Below are positions 1 to 7,250 of a stretch of 23,342 bases of DNA, in pieces. The position numbers and the translations under genes were made by a program. How positions within the stretch are numbered: position 1 is the stretch's first letter; each line of letters starts with the position of its first letter. The stretch comes from JAVWMQ01 sp036637375 (lineage in GTDB: Bacteria > Bacillota > Clostridia > Peptostreptococcales > Anaerovoracaceae). The stretch is from assembly GCA_036637375.1 (NCBI GenBank), contig JAVWMQ010000028.1, forward strand, positions 1-23,342, read 5' to 3'. The notes beneath the pieces were generated by a model, which was not told the origin of the DNA, ran no database searches, and saw only the letters and a program-made list of their open reading frames with translations.

Positions 1-30
1 AGCATAGAATATGTAAAAAATAAAGGTGTC

Positions 31-59
31 TTGACACATAAGTTTACATTTGATACACT
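31..59 (+). promoter_or_regulatory. sigma-A type promoter of the EIIC-like gene, with an inverted repeat over the -35 box
   Basis: A consensus -35 TTGACA (31-36) is followed by a 17-bp spacer and a -10 TACACT (54-59). A short inverted repeat, GTGTC-TT-GACAC (26-37), lies across the -35 box, so a repressor or activator could act there. The gene has a good ribosome binding site, AGGAGA at 88-93, six bases before its ATG. Boxes are seen in the sequence; function is inferred. Confidence 0.6.
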
Positions 60-99
60 AGGATAGTTATTTATTTGAGTTAAGAATAGGAGACAAGAC

Positions 100-1140
100 A
101 TGGAAAAACAGCAAAGTTTTTTGAGGAGAAAAAATATCGAGTTTTCTGCAAAGAGATATCTTCAAGATGGACTTTCGGCAATGGCATTAGGTTTATTTGC
201 ATCATTGCTAATCGGACTAATTATCAAAACAATAGGTGAACAATCAATTAACATAGTTGGTGCAAATGCTCTATCGACTTTTTTTGTTACTACAGGTACA
301 AAAGCTATGGGCTTTATGGGAGGAGCAATAGGTGTTGCTGTTGCTTGGGGGCTTAAAGCACCGCCTTTAGTAATGTTTGCTAGTGTAATAACTGGTATGA
401 TGGGCGCAGAGCTTGGAGGTCCTGCAGGATCATTCATAGCTGTAGCAATAGGAGCAGAACTAGGTAAAGCAATTTCAAAAGAGACTAAAGTAGATATAAT
501 AGTTACGCCAGCCTTAACTATTTTGGGAGGATCAATTTCTGCAATACTAATTGGGCCAATAATTGGTAAACTGATGACTGGACTTGGAGGGGCAATTGTA
601 ACAGCAACTGAATGGCAACCATTTTTCTTTGGTATATTCATTGCGGTAGTAGTTGGATTAGCTCTTACAGCACCAATTTCAAGTGCGGCACTTTGTATTA
701 TGTTTGATTTGTCAGGACTTGCAGCAGGAGCAGCAACAGTAGGATGTTGTGCTCAAATGGTAGGATTTGCAGTAATTAGTTTTAAGGACAATGGCATTGG
801 CGGATTAGTTGCTCAAGGAATAGGAACTTCAATGCTACAGATTTCAAATATATTCAAAAATCCATGGATATTGTTGCCACCTACGTTAGCTGGTGCGATT
901 ATTGGACCAATTAGCACATGTGTTTTCAAAATGACTAATAATGCAATGGGCGCTGGAATGGGTACATCTGGATTTGTAGGACAGATTGGAACATTTACAG
1001 ATATGGGATTTACTATACCAGTTTTAATGAAGGTACTTGTATTACAAATAATGTTGCCAATAATACTTTCGTTAATTTTTGATAAAGGCCTTAGAAAAAT
1101 GGGTAAGATCAAAGACGGCGACTATTTATTAAATTTATAA
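100..1140 (+). CDS. PTS EIIC-like integral membrane transporter (type 2 EIIC family)
   Basis: This 346-residue protein is almost entirely hydrophobic, rich in Gly, Ala and Ile, with about nine or ten candidate membrane segments after a basic N-terminus (about residues 1-20). Composition, length and Gly-rich segments such as TTGTKAMGFMGGAIG and GAGMGTSGFVGQIG resemble the PTS_EIIC_2 family, putative sugar permeases of the phosphotransferase system. No IIA or IIB domain is present in the protein or in the neighbouring genes, so either the partners are encoded elsewhere or it works as a PTS-independent transporter. The substrate cannot be told. AGGAGA six bases upstream supports the ATG. It is monocistronic: its own promoter lies upstream and a terminator hairpin downstream. 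Family call fairly sure, substrate unknown. Confidence 0.72.
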   Translation: MEKQQSFLRRKNIEFSAKRYLQDGLSAMALGLFASLLIGLIIKTIGEQSINIVGANALSTFFVTTGTKAMGFMGGAIGVAVAWGLKAPPLVMFASVITGMMGAELGGPAGSFIAVAIGAELGKAISKETKVDIIVTPALTILGGSISAILIGPIIGKLMTGLGGAIVTATEWQPFFFGIFIAVVVGLALTAPISSAALCIMFDLSGLAAGAATVGCCAQMVGFAVISFKDNGIGGLVAQGIGTSMLQISNIFKNPWILLPPTLAGAIIGPISTCVFKMTNNAMGAGMGTSGFVGQIGTFTDMGFTIPVLMKVLVLQIMLPIILSLIFDKGLRKMGKIKDGDYLLNL

Positions 1141-1156
1141 AACTATACATAAAAAG

Positions 1157-1187
1157 AACCTGCTATGTTTACACACAGCAGGTTTTT
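1157..1187. terminator. bidirectional terminator hairpin between convergent genes
   Basis: AACCTGCT (1157-1164) pairs perfectly with AGCAGGTT (1177-1184) around a 12-nt loop. T residues follow on the plus strand and an A-run (1151-1155) precedes it, giving T's on the minus strand. It lies between the EIIC-like gene and the converging threonine aldolase gene, so it can serve both. Confidence 0.75.
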
Positions 1188-1195
1188 GATATTTA

Positions 1196-2209
1196 TTAAA
1201 TTAAGTTTAGGAACTCCTTTATTTCATCTTCGGTAGTACTCCAAGAAGTAACAAGCCTGATTGAAGATGTTCCGTCATTATTTTTTAACCAACCTTCAAA
1301 CATTACCTTTTCTCTAAGTTTTTCTATTAATTCATTTGGAAAAATAGGGAAAACTAAGTTACTACAAGGTGGATTTGCAAATTCATATCCACGAGATTTG
1401 ATTCCATCAATGAGTTTATCAGCTAAATCATTGGCATTTTTGCCAAGGGTGAAGTAAAGATCATCTTCAAAAATTGCACTAAATTGAACACCAAGTAGGC
1501 GACCTTTTGCTAGAACTGCACCTCTTTGTTTCATAAGTCTTCTAAAATCCTTTTTTAGATCGTCATTTACAATAACAAGAGCTTCGCCAAATAAGATACC
1601 ACATTTAGTTCCTCCAATGTAGAATATATCTGTTAATTTGGCTAAATCTGTAATATCAACATCGTTATCTTTTTGTGTTAGAGCCATAGCAAGCCTTGCG
1701 CCGTCCATATATAATAATAGATTATGTTTATCGCAAGATTCACGAAGAGCAATTAGCTCTGCTTTTGTGTAAATCATACCTGTTTCTGTAAGGTTTGAAA
1801 TGAAAACAACTCGAGGAACAACGTAATGCTCATCGTCATGTTCTTCCATTACAGCATCAATTTGTTCTGGCAAAATTTTACCATCAGGAGATGGAAGGTG
1901 AATTATTTTGTGCCCAGTTGCTTCAATTGCGCCAGCTTCATGAACACAAATATGACCAGTGAATGCAGAAATAACAGCTTCGTGAGGTCTTAATATTGAT
2001 GATAGCCCAGTCAAATTAGTTTGAGTACCAGCCATCAATAAGTGAACATCAGCACTTGGACAAGCAATCATGTCTCTGATTGTATCAGAAGCTGCTTCGC
2101 AAAATTTATCCTTACCATAACCATCAGTGTTTTCCATGTTAGTGTCTAATAGTGCTTCCATAATTTTAGGGTGTGCACCTTTGCTATAATCATTCTTTAG
2201 GTATATCAT
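1196..2209 (-). CDS. low-specificity L-threonine aldolase (PLP-dependent, beta-eliminating lyase family)
   Basis: Predicted to cleave L-threonine or L-allo-threonine to glycine and acetaldehyde in the cytoplasm, feeding glycine and one-carbon metabolism. From the start chosen here the protein has 337 residues, usual for the family. The fold-type I PLP lysine is K202 in YIGGTKCG, the cofactor-binding aspartate is D169 in YMDGAR, and the N-terminal GHICVHEAGA motif (85-94) is the family's substrate/cofactor loop. The reading frame is open for another 28 codons upstream, but those residues do not look like the family. GGAGG on the minus strand lies 6 nt before the ATG at 2209, whereas it directly abuts the ATG two codons earlier, so 2209 is preferred. 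It is transcribed alone, divergently from mreB. Confidence 0.9.
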   Translation of the reverse strand: MIYLKNDYSKGAHPKIMEALLDTNMENTDGYGKDKFCEAASDTIRDMIACPSADVHLLMAGTQTNLTGLSSILRPHEAVISAFTGHICVHEAGAIEATGHKIIHLPSPDGKILPEQIDAVMEEHDDEHYVVPRVVFISNLTETGMIYTKAELIALRESCDKHNLLLYMDGARLAMALTQKDNDVDITDLAKLTDIFYIGGTKCGILFGEALVIVNDDLKKDFRRLMKQRGAVLAKGRLLGVQFSAIFEDDLYFTLGKNANDLADKLIDGIKSRGYEFANPPCSNLVFPIFPNELIEKLREKVMFEGWLKNNDGTSSIRLVTSWSTTEDEIKEFLNLI

Positions 2210-2248
2210 TTCCATCCTCCTCAAAATATAAATATATTGTAATAATTC

Positions 2249-2276
2249 ATTATAACACATATTTGTAGCATAAAAA
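2249..2276 (-). promoter_or_regulatory. candidate promoter of the threonine aldolase gene
   Basis: On the minus strand a perfect -10 TATAAT lies at 2254-2249. The best -35 is TTTTTA (2276-2271) with a 16-bp spacer, which is weak. It sits about 40 bp upstream of the aldolase ATG and back to back with the mreB promoter. Confidence 0.5.
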
Positions 2277-2278
2277 GG

Positions 2279-2307
2279 TTGTTTTTTGTGCATTTTTTAT
2301 ATATAAT
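2279..2307 (+). promoter_or_regulatory. promoter of mreB
   Basis: -35 TTGTTT (2279-2284), a 17-bp spacer, and a perfect -10 TATAAT (2302-2307). The leader to the mreB ATG at 2381 is about 65 nt and ends with AAGGAGG (2367-2373), seven bases from the start. It is divergent from the aldolase promoter, with about 25 bp between the two. Confidence 0.65.
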
Positions 2308-2380
2308 ATTTTAGCGAGATTAGAAATAAATATTAGGAACTTTATTATAGATTTAGATAGATTATTAAGGAGGAATTACA

Positions 2381-3403
2381 ATGGCTTTCACAGAAGAAGT
2401 TGGTATCGATTTGGGAACCGCAAACGTTCTCGTATATATTAAGGGCAAGGGAATCGTGCTAGATGAACCATCAGTTGTTGCAGTAGACGATGAAACTGAT
2501 GAAATTCTTGCCGTTGGTCAAGAGGCAAAGGAAATGCTTGGAAGAACTCCAGCAAATATTGTTGCGCTTAGACCACTAAGAGATGGTGTTATTTCTGACT
2601 ATGATGTTACAGAAAGAATGCTTAAATATTTTATCAAAAAAACTTGTGGAGGCGGCAGATTCTTTAGACCAAGAATTATGGTTTGTGTTCCATCTGGTGT
2701 TACAGAAGTTGAAAAAAGAGCTGTTAGAGAAGCGGCTGCACAAGCAGGTGGCAAAGACGTTTTCTTAATGGAAGAACCAGTTGCTGCAGCAATTGGAGCT
2801 GGCCTTGATATTGCTAAGCCAGAAGGCGTTTTAATTATAGACATTGGTGGTGGAACTTCTGATGTTGCGGTTATTTCTCTTGGAGGAATTGTTGCAAGCA
2901 CTTCACTAAAAGTTGCAGGAGACAGATTAGATGAAGCTATTATTAAATATATGCGCAAGAAACATAAGCTGTATATCGGTGAGAGAATGGCTGAAACATT
3001 GAAAAAAGAAGTGGGTACTGCTTTTCCAAGAGAGGAAGAGGTTTCTTATATTTGTAGTGGTAGAGATCTTGTTACAGGGTTACCAAGGGATATTGAAATT
3101 ACAAGTAGCGAAATGATTGAGGCTTTAGACGAACCACTTCAGTCTATCTGTGAGGCAGTTCATGGTGTACTTGAGAGAACTCCACCAGAACTTGCAGCTG
3201 ATATTAGTAATGGAGGAATTTACATTACAGGTGGCGGTGCATTGCTTTATGGCATTGACAAGAGAATTAAACAGAGAACAGGTATTGAGGTTCATATTGC
3301 AGAGAACCCAACTGACTGTGTTGCTATTGGTACAGGTAAAGCGCTTGAAAATATTGACATTATCCAAAAAAGTGGTGTTAATAGAAGAAAAAAATACAGA
3401 TAA
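2381..3403 (+). CDS. mreB: rod shape-determining protein, actin-like MreB/Mbl family
   Basis: This actin-like ATPase polymerises under the membrane and guides lateral peptidoglycan synthesis. At 340 residues it has the family's normal length. Visible nucleotide-binding motifs are phosphate 1 GIDLGTANV (8-16), phosphate 2 IDIGGGTSD (153-161) and the adenosine motif ITGGGALLYG (282-291); EEPVAAAIGAG (131-141) is also typical of MreB. The basic tail SGVNRRKKYR may contact membrane or partners. mreC, mreD and minC are not beside it, so this could be a Mbl/MreBH-type paralogue; the sequence alone does not decide. It has its own promoter and strong ribosome binding site, and a perfect hairpin terminator follows within 10 bases of the stop codon. 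Confidence 0.93.
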   Translation: MAFTEEVGIDLGTANVLVYIKGKGIVLDEPSVVAVDDETDEILAVGQEAKEMLGRTPANIVALRPLRDGVISDYDVTERMLKYFIKKTCGGGRFFRPRIMVCVPSGVTEVEKRAVREAAAQAGGKDVFLMEEPVAAAIGAGLDIAKPEGVLIIDIGGGTSDVAVISLGGIVASTSLKVAGDRLDEAIIKYMRKKHKLYIGERMAETLKKEVGTAFPREEEVSYICSGRDLVTGLPRDIEITSSEMIEALDEPLQSICEAVHGVLERTPPELAADISNGGIYITGGGALLYGIDKRIKQRTGIEVHIAENPTDCVAIGTGKALENIDIIQKSGVNRRKKYR

Positions 3404-3408
3404 TGTTT

Positions 3409-3440
3409 TTGGCTATCTCATCATGAGATAGCCAATTTTT
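3409..3440 (+). terminator. perfect intrinsic terminator abutting the next gene's ribosome binding site
   Basis: TTGGCTATCTCA (3409-3420) pairs perfectly with TGAGATAGCCAA (3424-3435) around a 3-nt loop, followed by TTTTT (3436-3440). The next bases, AAGGAG (3441-3446), are the ribosome binding site of the methyltransferase gene starting at 3453, so no promoter fits between terminator and gene. Confidence 0.85.
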
Positions 3441-3452
3441 AAGGAGATACAA

Positions 3453-4580
3453 ATGAGAATAGAATTAATAGCAACAACTACCTTTGGTTTAGAGGCAGTA
3501 GCAAAAAGAGAAATTCAAAATTTAGGATATGAAATTGTAAAAGTTGAAGATGGTAAAATTACTTATCTAGCCGATGAACGAGGTATTGTTAGGAGTAACC
3601 TTTGGCTTAGAACAGCCGATCGTGTTTTACTAAAAATTGCAGAATTTAAGGCATTTGAGTTTGAAGAATTATTTCAGATGGTTAAAGGATACCCATGGGA
3701 AGAATTAATACCTCTAGATGGCAAAATTATTGTAAATGGATCATCAGTAAAATCAAAGTTACATAGTGTTCCAACTTGCCAAAGTATTACCAAAAAGGCA
3801 ATTGTTACAAGATTAGCTGAGTTTTACAGAATTAGTCAATTTGAAGAGACTGGTGCAGAATACAAAATTAAAGTATCAATTCTAAAGGACAATGTTACAG
3901 TAACTGTAGATACTTCAGGTGTGGGACTGCACAAGAGAGGTTACAGAGTTGCAGATGTTGCAGCACCAATGAAGGAAACTTTAGCGGCAGCTTTGGTACA
4001 ATTATCATTTTACAAAAAGGATAGAATTCTTATCGACCCATGTTGTGGATCTGGAACAATTCCCATTGAAGCGGCTATGATTGAAATGAACGTTGCTCCA
4101 GGGTTAAATCGTAAGTTTGCAGCAGAGGCGTGGCACTGGATTGATAGCAAGCTTTGGAAGGAAGAACGTAAATTAGCATACGAAAAAATAGATTATGATT
4201 TAAAACTAGACATTACAGGGTATGATATTAACAAGGCAGCAATTGAGGCAGCAAAGGAAAATGCACTTGAAGCTGGTGTTGAAGAATGTATAAAATTTGA
4301 AGTGCAAGATGTAAAAGATCTAAAGGCATCAGGCAAAAATGGGGTAATAATTACGAATCCTCCGTATGGGGAGAGAATTGGTGACCATAAGAGCATAGCG
4401 GAGATTTACAATGGGATTTACAAATTCTTTGATAACAACAAAGATTGGTCCTTGTTTATGATTACAAGTGATAAACAAGCAGAAGAAAGAGCTATGAATA
4501 GACCAGCAGATAGAAGAAGGAAACTTTATAATGGTAGACTGGAAGTTTGTTACTACCAGTATCATGGAGAAAGAAAATAA
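3453..4580 (+). CDS. THUMP-domain class I SAM-dependent RNA methyltransferase (RlmL N-domain / YpsC-like)
   Basis: Predicted to methylate an RNA base, most likely the exocyclic N2 of a 23S rRNA guanine by analogy with the RlmL methyltransferase domain. The protein has 375 residues: a ferredoxin-like start, a THUMP RNA-binding domain (about 55-155), and a Rossmann methyltransferase domain. The latter shows the SAM motif DPCCGSGTIPIEAA (195-208), the ribose-binding acidic GYDIN (257-261), and the catalytic NPPYGERIG (302-310), the NPPY form used for amino nitrogen methylation of bases. AAGGAG six bases before ATG supports the start. A terminator lies immediately upstream, so expression depends on read-through from mreB or on a promoter within mreB. 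Its stop overlaps the start of the next gene by one base. The target nucleotide is inferred, not seen. Confidence 0.88.
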   Translation: MRIELIATTTFGLEAVAKREIQNLGYEIVKVEDGKITYLADERGIVRSNLWLRTADRVLLKIAEFKAFEFEELFQMVKGYPWEELIPLDGKIIVNGSSVKSKLHSVPTCQSITKKAIVTRLAEFYRISQFEETGAEYKIKVSILKDNVTVTVDTSGVGLHKRGYRVADVAAPMKETLAAALVQLSFYKKDRILIDPCCGSGTIPIEAAMIEMNVAPGLNRKFAAEAWHWIDSKLWKEERKLAYEKIDYDLKLDITGYDINKAAIEAAKENALEAGVEECIKFEVQDVKDLKASGKNGVIITNPPYGERIGDHKSIAEIYNGIYKFFDNNKDWSLFMITSDKQAEERAMNRPADRRRKLYNGRLEVCYYQYHGERK

Positions 4581-6046
4581 TGAATATAGAATTAGATAAA
4601 AGTAGTAGAACACCAATTTATATGCAAATTGTTGATCAAATCAAGAGCAAAATAATAATGGGTGAATACCCACATGGATTTACTTTGGCTTCCGAAAGGG
4701 AATTGTCAAGGAAGCTTGATGTTCATAGAAATACTATATCTAAGAGCTATAAATTTTTAAAAGATATAGGACTTCTAAAAACTGTACACGGGGTTTCTTA
4801 TGAAGTTGATTATCAAAACAATAAATACCAGACAGAAACAAATAAAAGTGTAGTATGGGAGAACGTTATTAAGGCAGAATATGTAAATCAAGAAGCATCT
4901 TTTGACAAACTGTTCTCTAAATCATACGAAAAAGGAAATATCTCCTTTGCAGGAGGCATTTCCTCTCTTGGTGTTTACACTAATGAAAACCTATCAGAGG
5001 CGATGAATAGCATTATGGTGCAAGGCATCAAGGAAGGCTTTTTTTACAGTCCATATCAAGGGGATTTGGATCTTAGGAGAATGCTTTCCGTTTTTTTTAG
5101 GAAAAAGGGAATTGTCGCTGATGAGGAGCACATACAAGTTTTAGGTGAATCTAACCAGGCGATAGATTATTTAATAGCTTTACTTATAAAGGATGGAGAT
5201 AGAGTTATTACAGAAGCGACTATTTCTCCTGACGTTAGCAGGGCTATTAAACTTGCGGGAGGAATAATTATAACTGTACCAGTTGACAAGGACGGTATGA
5301 TTTGTGAAAATATGGAGCCACTAATACAAAAATATAATCCGAAATTTATTTATGTAAATTCAAGCTTTAGTGATCCGAGAGGGACAGTTTTGTCAACAAA
5401 AAGACGAAAGGAAATATTGGAGTTGTCATATAGATATGAACTTCCAATTATTGAAGACGATGAGGCATCTGAATTAACATTTGAAGCAAAGAAGATACCT
5501 AGCCTGAAATCTTTAGATACGGGGAATAATGTAATATATATATATAATTTTTCATTGTCATTTGTGCCAGGAATAGGTATAGCTTCTGTTGCAGCATCAA
5601 AAGAAATCATAGAAGGATTGAGTTATCTAGTTTCAATTAGACTAGTCAGCTTAGATTGGCTTACACAAAATCTACTAAAATACTTTTTAGAAAGTGATAT
5701 TTTTTATAAAAAGATAGAAGAGTTTAAAAGAATATATAGAAGCAGAAGGGATTTGATGTGTTCATATTTGGAGAAATTAAGAGAATATGGAATCACTTAT
5801 TACAAGCCCAAAGGTGGAGTTTATATTTGGTGTAATTTTCCTGAAAACATTAATGTTAATGAACTTGTTAAGAATGGGGAAAAGCGAGGGGTGTCATTAA
5901 TGCCTGGAGAAGTATTTTATCCTGAAAAAAGCAAAAAAGAAAATTACATAAGATTAAATTACTCTTTTTCAGATGAAGAAGAAATAAAAAAAGGAATGGA
6001 AATTATAGTTGATATAGTTCTGGAACATTTAGAAGACAGTAAATAA
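4580..6046 (+). CDS. MocR/GntR-type regulator with a degenerate aminotransferase domain (PLP lysine missing)
   Basis: This 488-residue protein has an N-terminal GntR winged helix (about 5-75, with ASERELSRKLDVHRNTISK at 37-55) joined to a fold-type I aminotransferase domain (about 115-485), the MocR architecture (GabR, PdxR). In that family the PLP Schiff-base lysine lies in a F-S-K-[ST]-L-x-P-G motif. Here the segment is NFSLSFVPG (323-331), with Leu326 at the lysine position, encoded by ttg. The D-D-Y motif reads DDEASE (293-298), with Glu for Tyr, and the usual P-G-Y segment is TISPD (215-219). The carboxylate-binding Arg in YIRLNYS (456-462) remains. The domain may therefore sense a different ligand or none. 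TAATG coupling to the methyltransferase gene fixes the start at 4580; eleven further upstream codons lie inside that gene. The regulated target is unknown; carbamate kinase downstream is a candidate. Confidence 0.85.
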   Translation: MNIELDKSSRTPIYMQIVDQIKSKIIMGEYPHGFTLASERELSRKLDVHRNTISKSYKFLKDIGLLKTVHGVSYEVDYQNNKYQTETNKSVVWENVIKAEYVNQEASFDKLFSKSYEKGNISFAGGISSLGVYTNENLSEAMNSIMVQGIKEGFFYSPYQGDLDLRRMLSVFFRKKGIVADEEHIQVLGESNQAIDYLIALLIKDGDRVITEATISPDVSRAIKLAGGIIITVPVDKDGMICENMEPLIQKYNPKFIYVNSSFSDPRGTVLSTKRRKEILELSYRYELPIIEDDEASELTFEAKKIPSLKSLDTGNNVIYIYNFSLSFVPGIGIASVAASKEIIEGLSYLVSIRLVSLDWLTQNLLKYFLESDIFYKKIEEFKRIYRSRRDLMCSYLEKLREYGITYYKPKGGVYIWCNFPENINVNELVKNGEKRGVSLMPGEVFYPEKSKKENYIRLNYSFSDEEEIKKGMEIIVDIVLEHLEDSK

Positions 6047-6051
6047 AATTT

Positions 6052-6080
6052 TTAAAACCAGATTATAAAAATGGTATGAT
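6052..6080 (+). promoter_or_regulatory. candidate extended -10 promoter upstream of carbamate kinase (distal)
   Basis: TGG-TATGAT (6072-6080) is an extended -10 element. A weak -35, TTAAAA (6052-6057), lies 17 bp upstream. Similar TGG-TATnAT elements precede the CYTH gene (7211-7219) and deoC (17259-17267), which supports it as real. Confidence 0.4.
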
Positions 6081-6112
6081 TTAAAGCAAAAAAATAAGTC
6101 TTTAAATTAATA

Positions 6113-6135
6113 TATAATGTAGTTCATATTATGAA
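6113..6135 (+). promoter_or_regulatory. candidate proximal -10 of carbamate kinase with a 13-bp palindrome over the start site
   Basis: A perfect TATAAT (6113-6118) is followed at once by the palindrome TTCATA-T-TATGAA (6123-6135), which would cover transcription position +1. No good -35 box is visible 17 bp upstream, as expected for an activated or repressed promoter. The site could be an operator for the MocR-type regulator encoded just upstream; this is inference. Confidence 0.4.
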
Positions 6136-6177
6136 TTGCCAGGTAGTTAAAGTGTATAAATTGGGAAGGAAAAGAAA

Positions 6178-7128
6178 ATGAGTGAAACAAAAAAAATCGT
6201 AGTAGCCTTAGGTGGAAATGCGTTACAATCAGGTAAAGGCGAAGCAACAGCAGAGGCACAGCTAGAAGTTGTAAAAATGACTTGTAAACATATTGCGGAG
6301 ATTAGTTGTAGAGGATATGAAATCGGATTAGTACATGGAAACGGACCACAAGTAGGCAGAATTTTGCTTGCATCAGAAACAGCAAAGGATGTTACTCCGG
6401 CTATGCCATTTGATGTTTGCGGTGCGATGTCACAAGGATATATTGGATATCATTTGCAGCAAGCACTTAAGTTTGAACTTACAAAGAGGGGCAAAGATTT
6501 AGCAGTAGCAACTATTGCGACTCAGGTTGTAGTAGACAAAGATGATCAAGGTTTCAAGAATCCAACTAAGCCAATAGGACCTTTTTATAATGAAGAGGAA
6601 GCAAAAGTTTTGATGGAAGAAAAAGGCTATACAATGAAAGAAGATGCAGGTAGAGGCTACAGAAGAGTAGTTGCTTCACCAATTCCGAAAAAGGTTGTAG
6701 AGATTGATGCAGTTAAAACTCTATGGGATAGCACTATTTGTATTACTTGCGGTGGTGGCGGAATCCCTGTTATCGAACATGAAGATGGGTCGCTAGAAGG
6801 TGTACCAGCAGTAATAGATAAGGACTTTGCAGCAGAATTATTAGCAGAGCTTGTTTCAGCAGACGTACTAATGATATTGACAGAAGTTGAAAAGGTTGCT
6901 ATTAACTTTAATACACCAGAACAAAAAGATCTTGCAACATTGACACTTGAAGAAGCACAACAATATATTGAAGAAGGACACTTTGCGCCTGGAAGTATGT
7001 TGCCAAAGGTTCAAGCTGCAATGAAGTTTGTTAAGGCAAATCCAGACAAAAAAGCAATAATTACTTCTTTAGATAAAGCTATTGATGCTCTTGAGGGCAA
7101 AACTGGAACTGTAATTATTAACGGATAG
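6178..7128 (+). CDS. arcC: carbamate kinase
   Basis: Transfers phosphate between carbamoyl phosphate and ADP to give ATP, CO2 and ammonia; it is the last, energy-yielding step of arginine deiminase or agmatine/citrulline fermentation. The 316-residue length is normal. Family motifs are VALGGNALQ (9-17), HGNGPQVGR (53-61), the Gly-rich CGGGGIPV (191-198), IDKDFAAELLA (213-223) with the nucleotide-contacting Lys-Asp, and LTEVEKVAINF (234-244). GGAAGGA (6164-6170) precedes the ATG by seven bases. No arginine deiminase, ornithine carbamoyltransferase, antiporter or ArgR gene lies nearby, so the gene is separated from the usual arc cluster. It may serve another carbamoyl-phosphate source. It is followed by a hairpin terminator. 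Confidence 0.95.
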   Translation: MSETKKIVVALGGNALQSGKGEATAEAQLEVVKMTCKHIAEISCRGYEIGLVHGNGPQVGRILLASETAKDVTPAMPFDVCGAMSQGYIGYHLQQALKFELTKRGKDLAVATIATQVVVDKDDQGFKNPTKPIGPFYNEEEAKVLMEEKGYTMKEDAGRGYRRVVASPIPKKVVEIDAVKTLWDSTICITCGGGGIPVIEHEDGSLEGVPAVIDKDFAAELLAELVSADVLMILTEVEKVAINFNTPEQKDLATLTLEEAQQYIEEGHFAPGSMLPKVQAAMKFVKANPDKKAIITSLDKAIDALEGKTGTVIING

Positions 7129-7143
7129 AAAACCACTAAGTAT

Positions 7144-7187
7144 AATAACCAAATTAAGCGACCTTAAAGGTTGCTTTTTTGGTTATT
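7144..7187 (+). terminator. terminator with nested inverted repeats after arcC
   Basis: The inner hairpin AAGCGACCTT/AAGGTTGCTT (7156-7165 and 7167-7176, one G-U pair; closing bases form the loop) runs into TTTTTT (7175-7180). An outer pair, AATAACCAAA (7144-7153) with TTTGGTTATT (7178-7187), encloses it and would sequester part of the T-run. The nested symmetry makes activity on both strands possible. Confidence 0.7.
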
Positions 7188-7190
7188 TGC

Positions 7191-7219
7191 TTGTATTTTT
7201 GCCACAAAAATGGTATCAT
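7191..7219 (+). promoter_or_regulatory. promoter of the CYTH-tig-clpP-clpX-lon operon
   Basis: -35 TTGTAT (7191-7196), 17-bp spacer, extended -10 TGG-TATCAT (7211-7219). It lies directly after the arcC terminator and about 30 bp before the CYTH start codon. No CIRCE or CtsR-like operator is visible beside it, so regulation by classical heat-shock repressors is not supported here. Confidence 0.6.
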
Positions 7220-7250
7220 AGGAGCGTTCGCATATTAAAGAAGGGTGATT

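Noticed and set aside
162..641. Antisense open frame (159 codons) opposite the EIIC-like gene
   Set aside because: It is a Pro/Ile/Ala-rich shadow of the Gly/Ala/Ile-rich membrane gene, with no support as a gene.
2210..2293. 28-codon N-terminal extension of the threonine aldolase frame
   Set aside because: The added residues do not resemble the family, they run through the predicted -10 box of the gene, and the GGAGG is placed for the ATG at 2209.
4547..4579. Eleven extra N-terminal codons on the MocR-like protein
   Set aside because: They overlap the methyltransferase gene, add residues unlike a GntR domain, and the TAATG junction offers a normal coupled start.
7129..7250. Heat-shock operator (CIRCE or CtsR box) before the tig-clp-lon operon
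   Set aside because: I looked for the long CIRCE inverted repeat and a CtsR-like heptad repeat and saw neither; the only inverted repeats form the arcC terminator.
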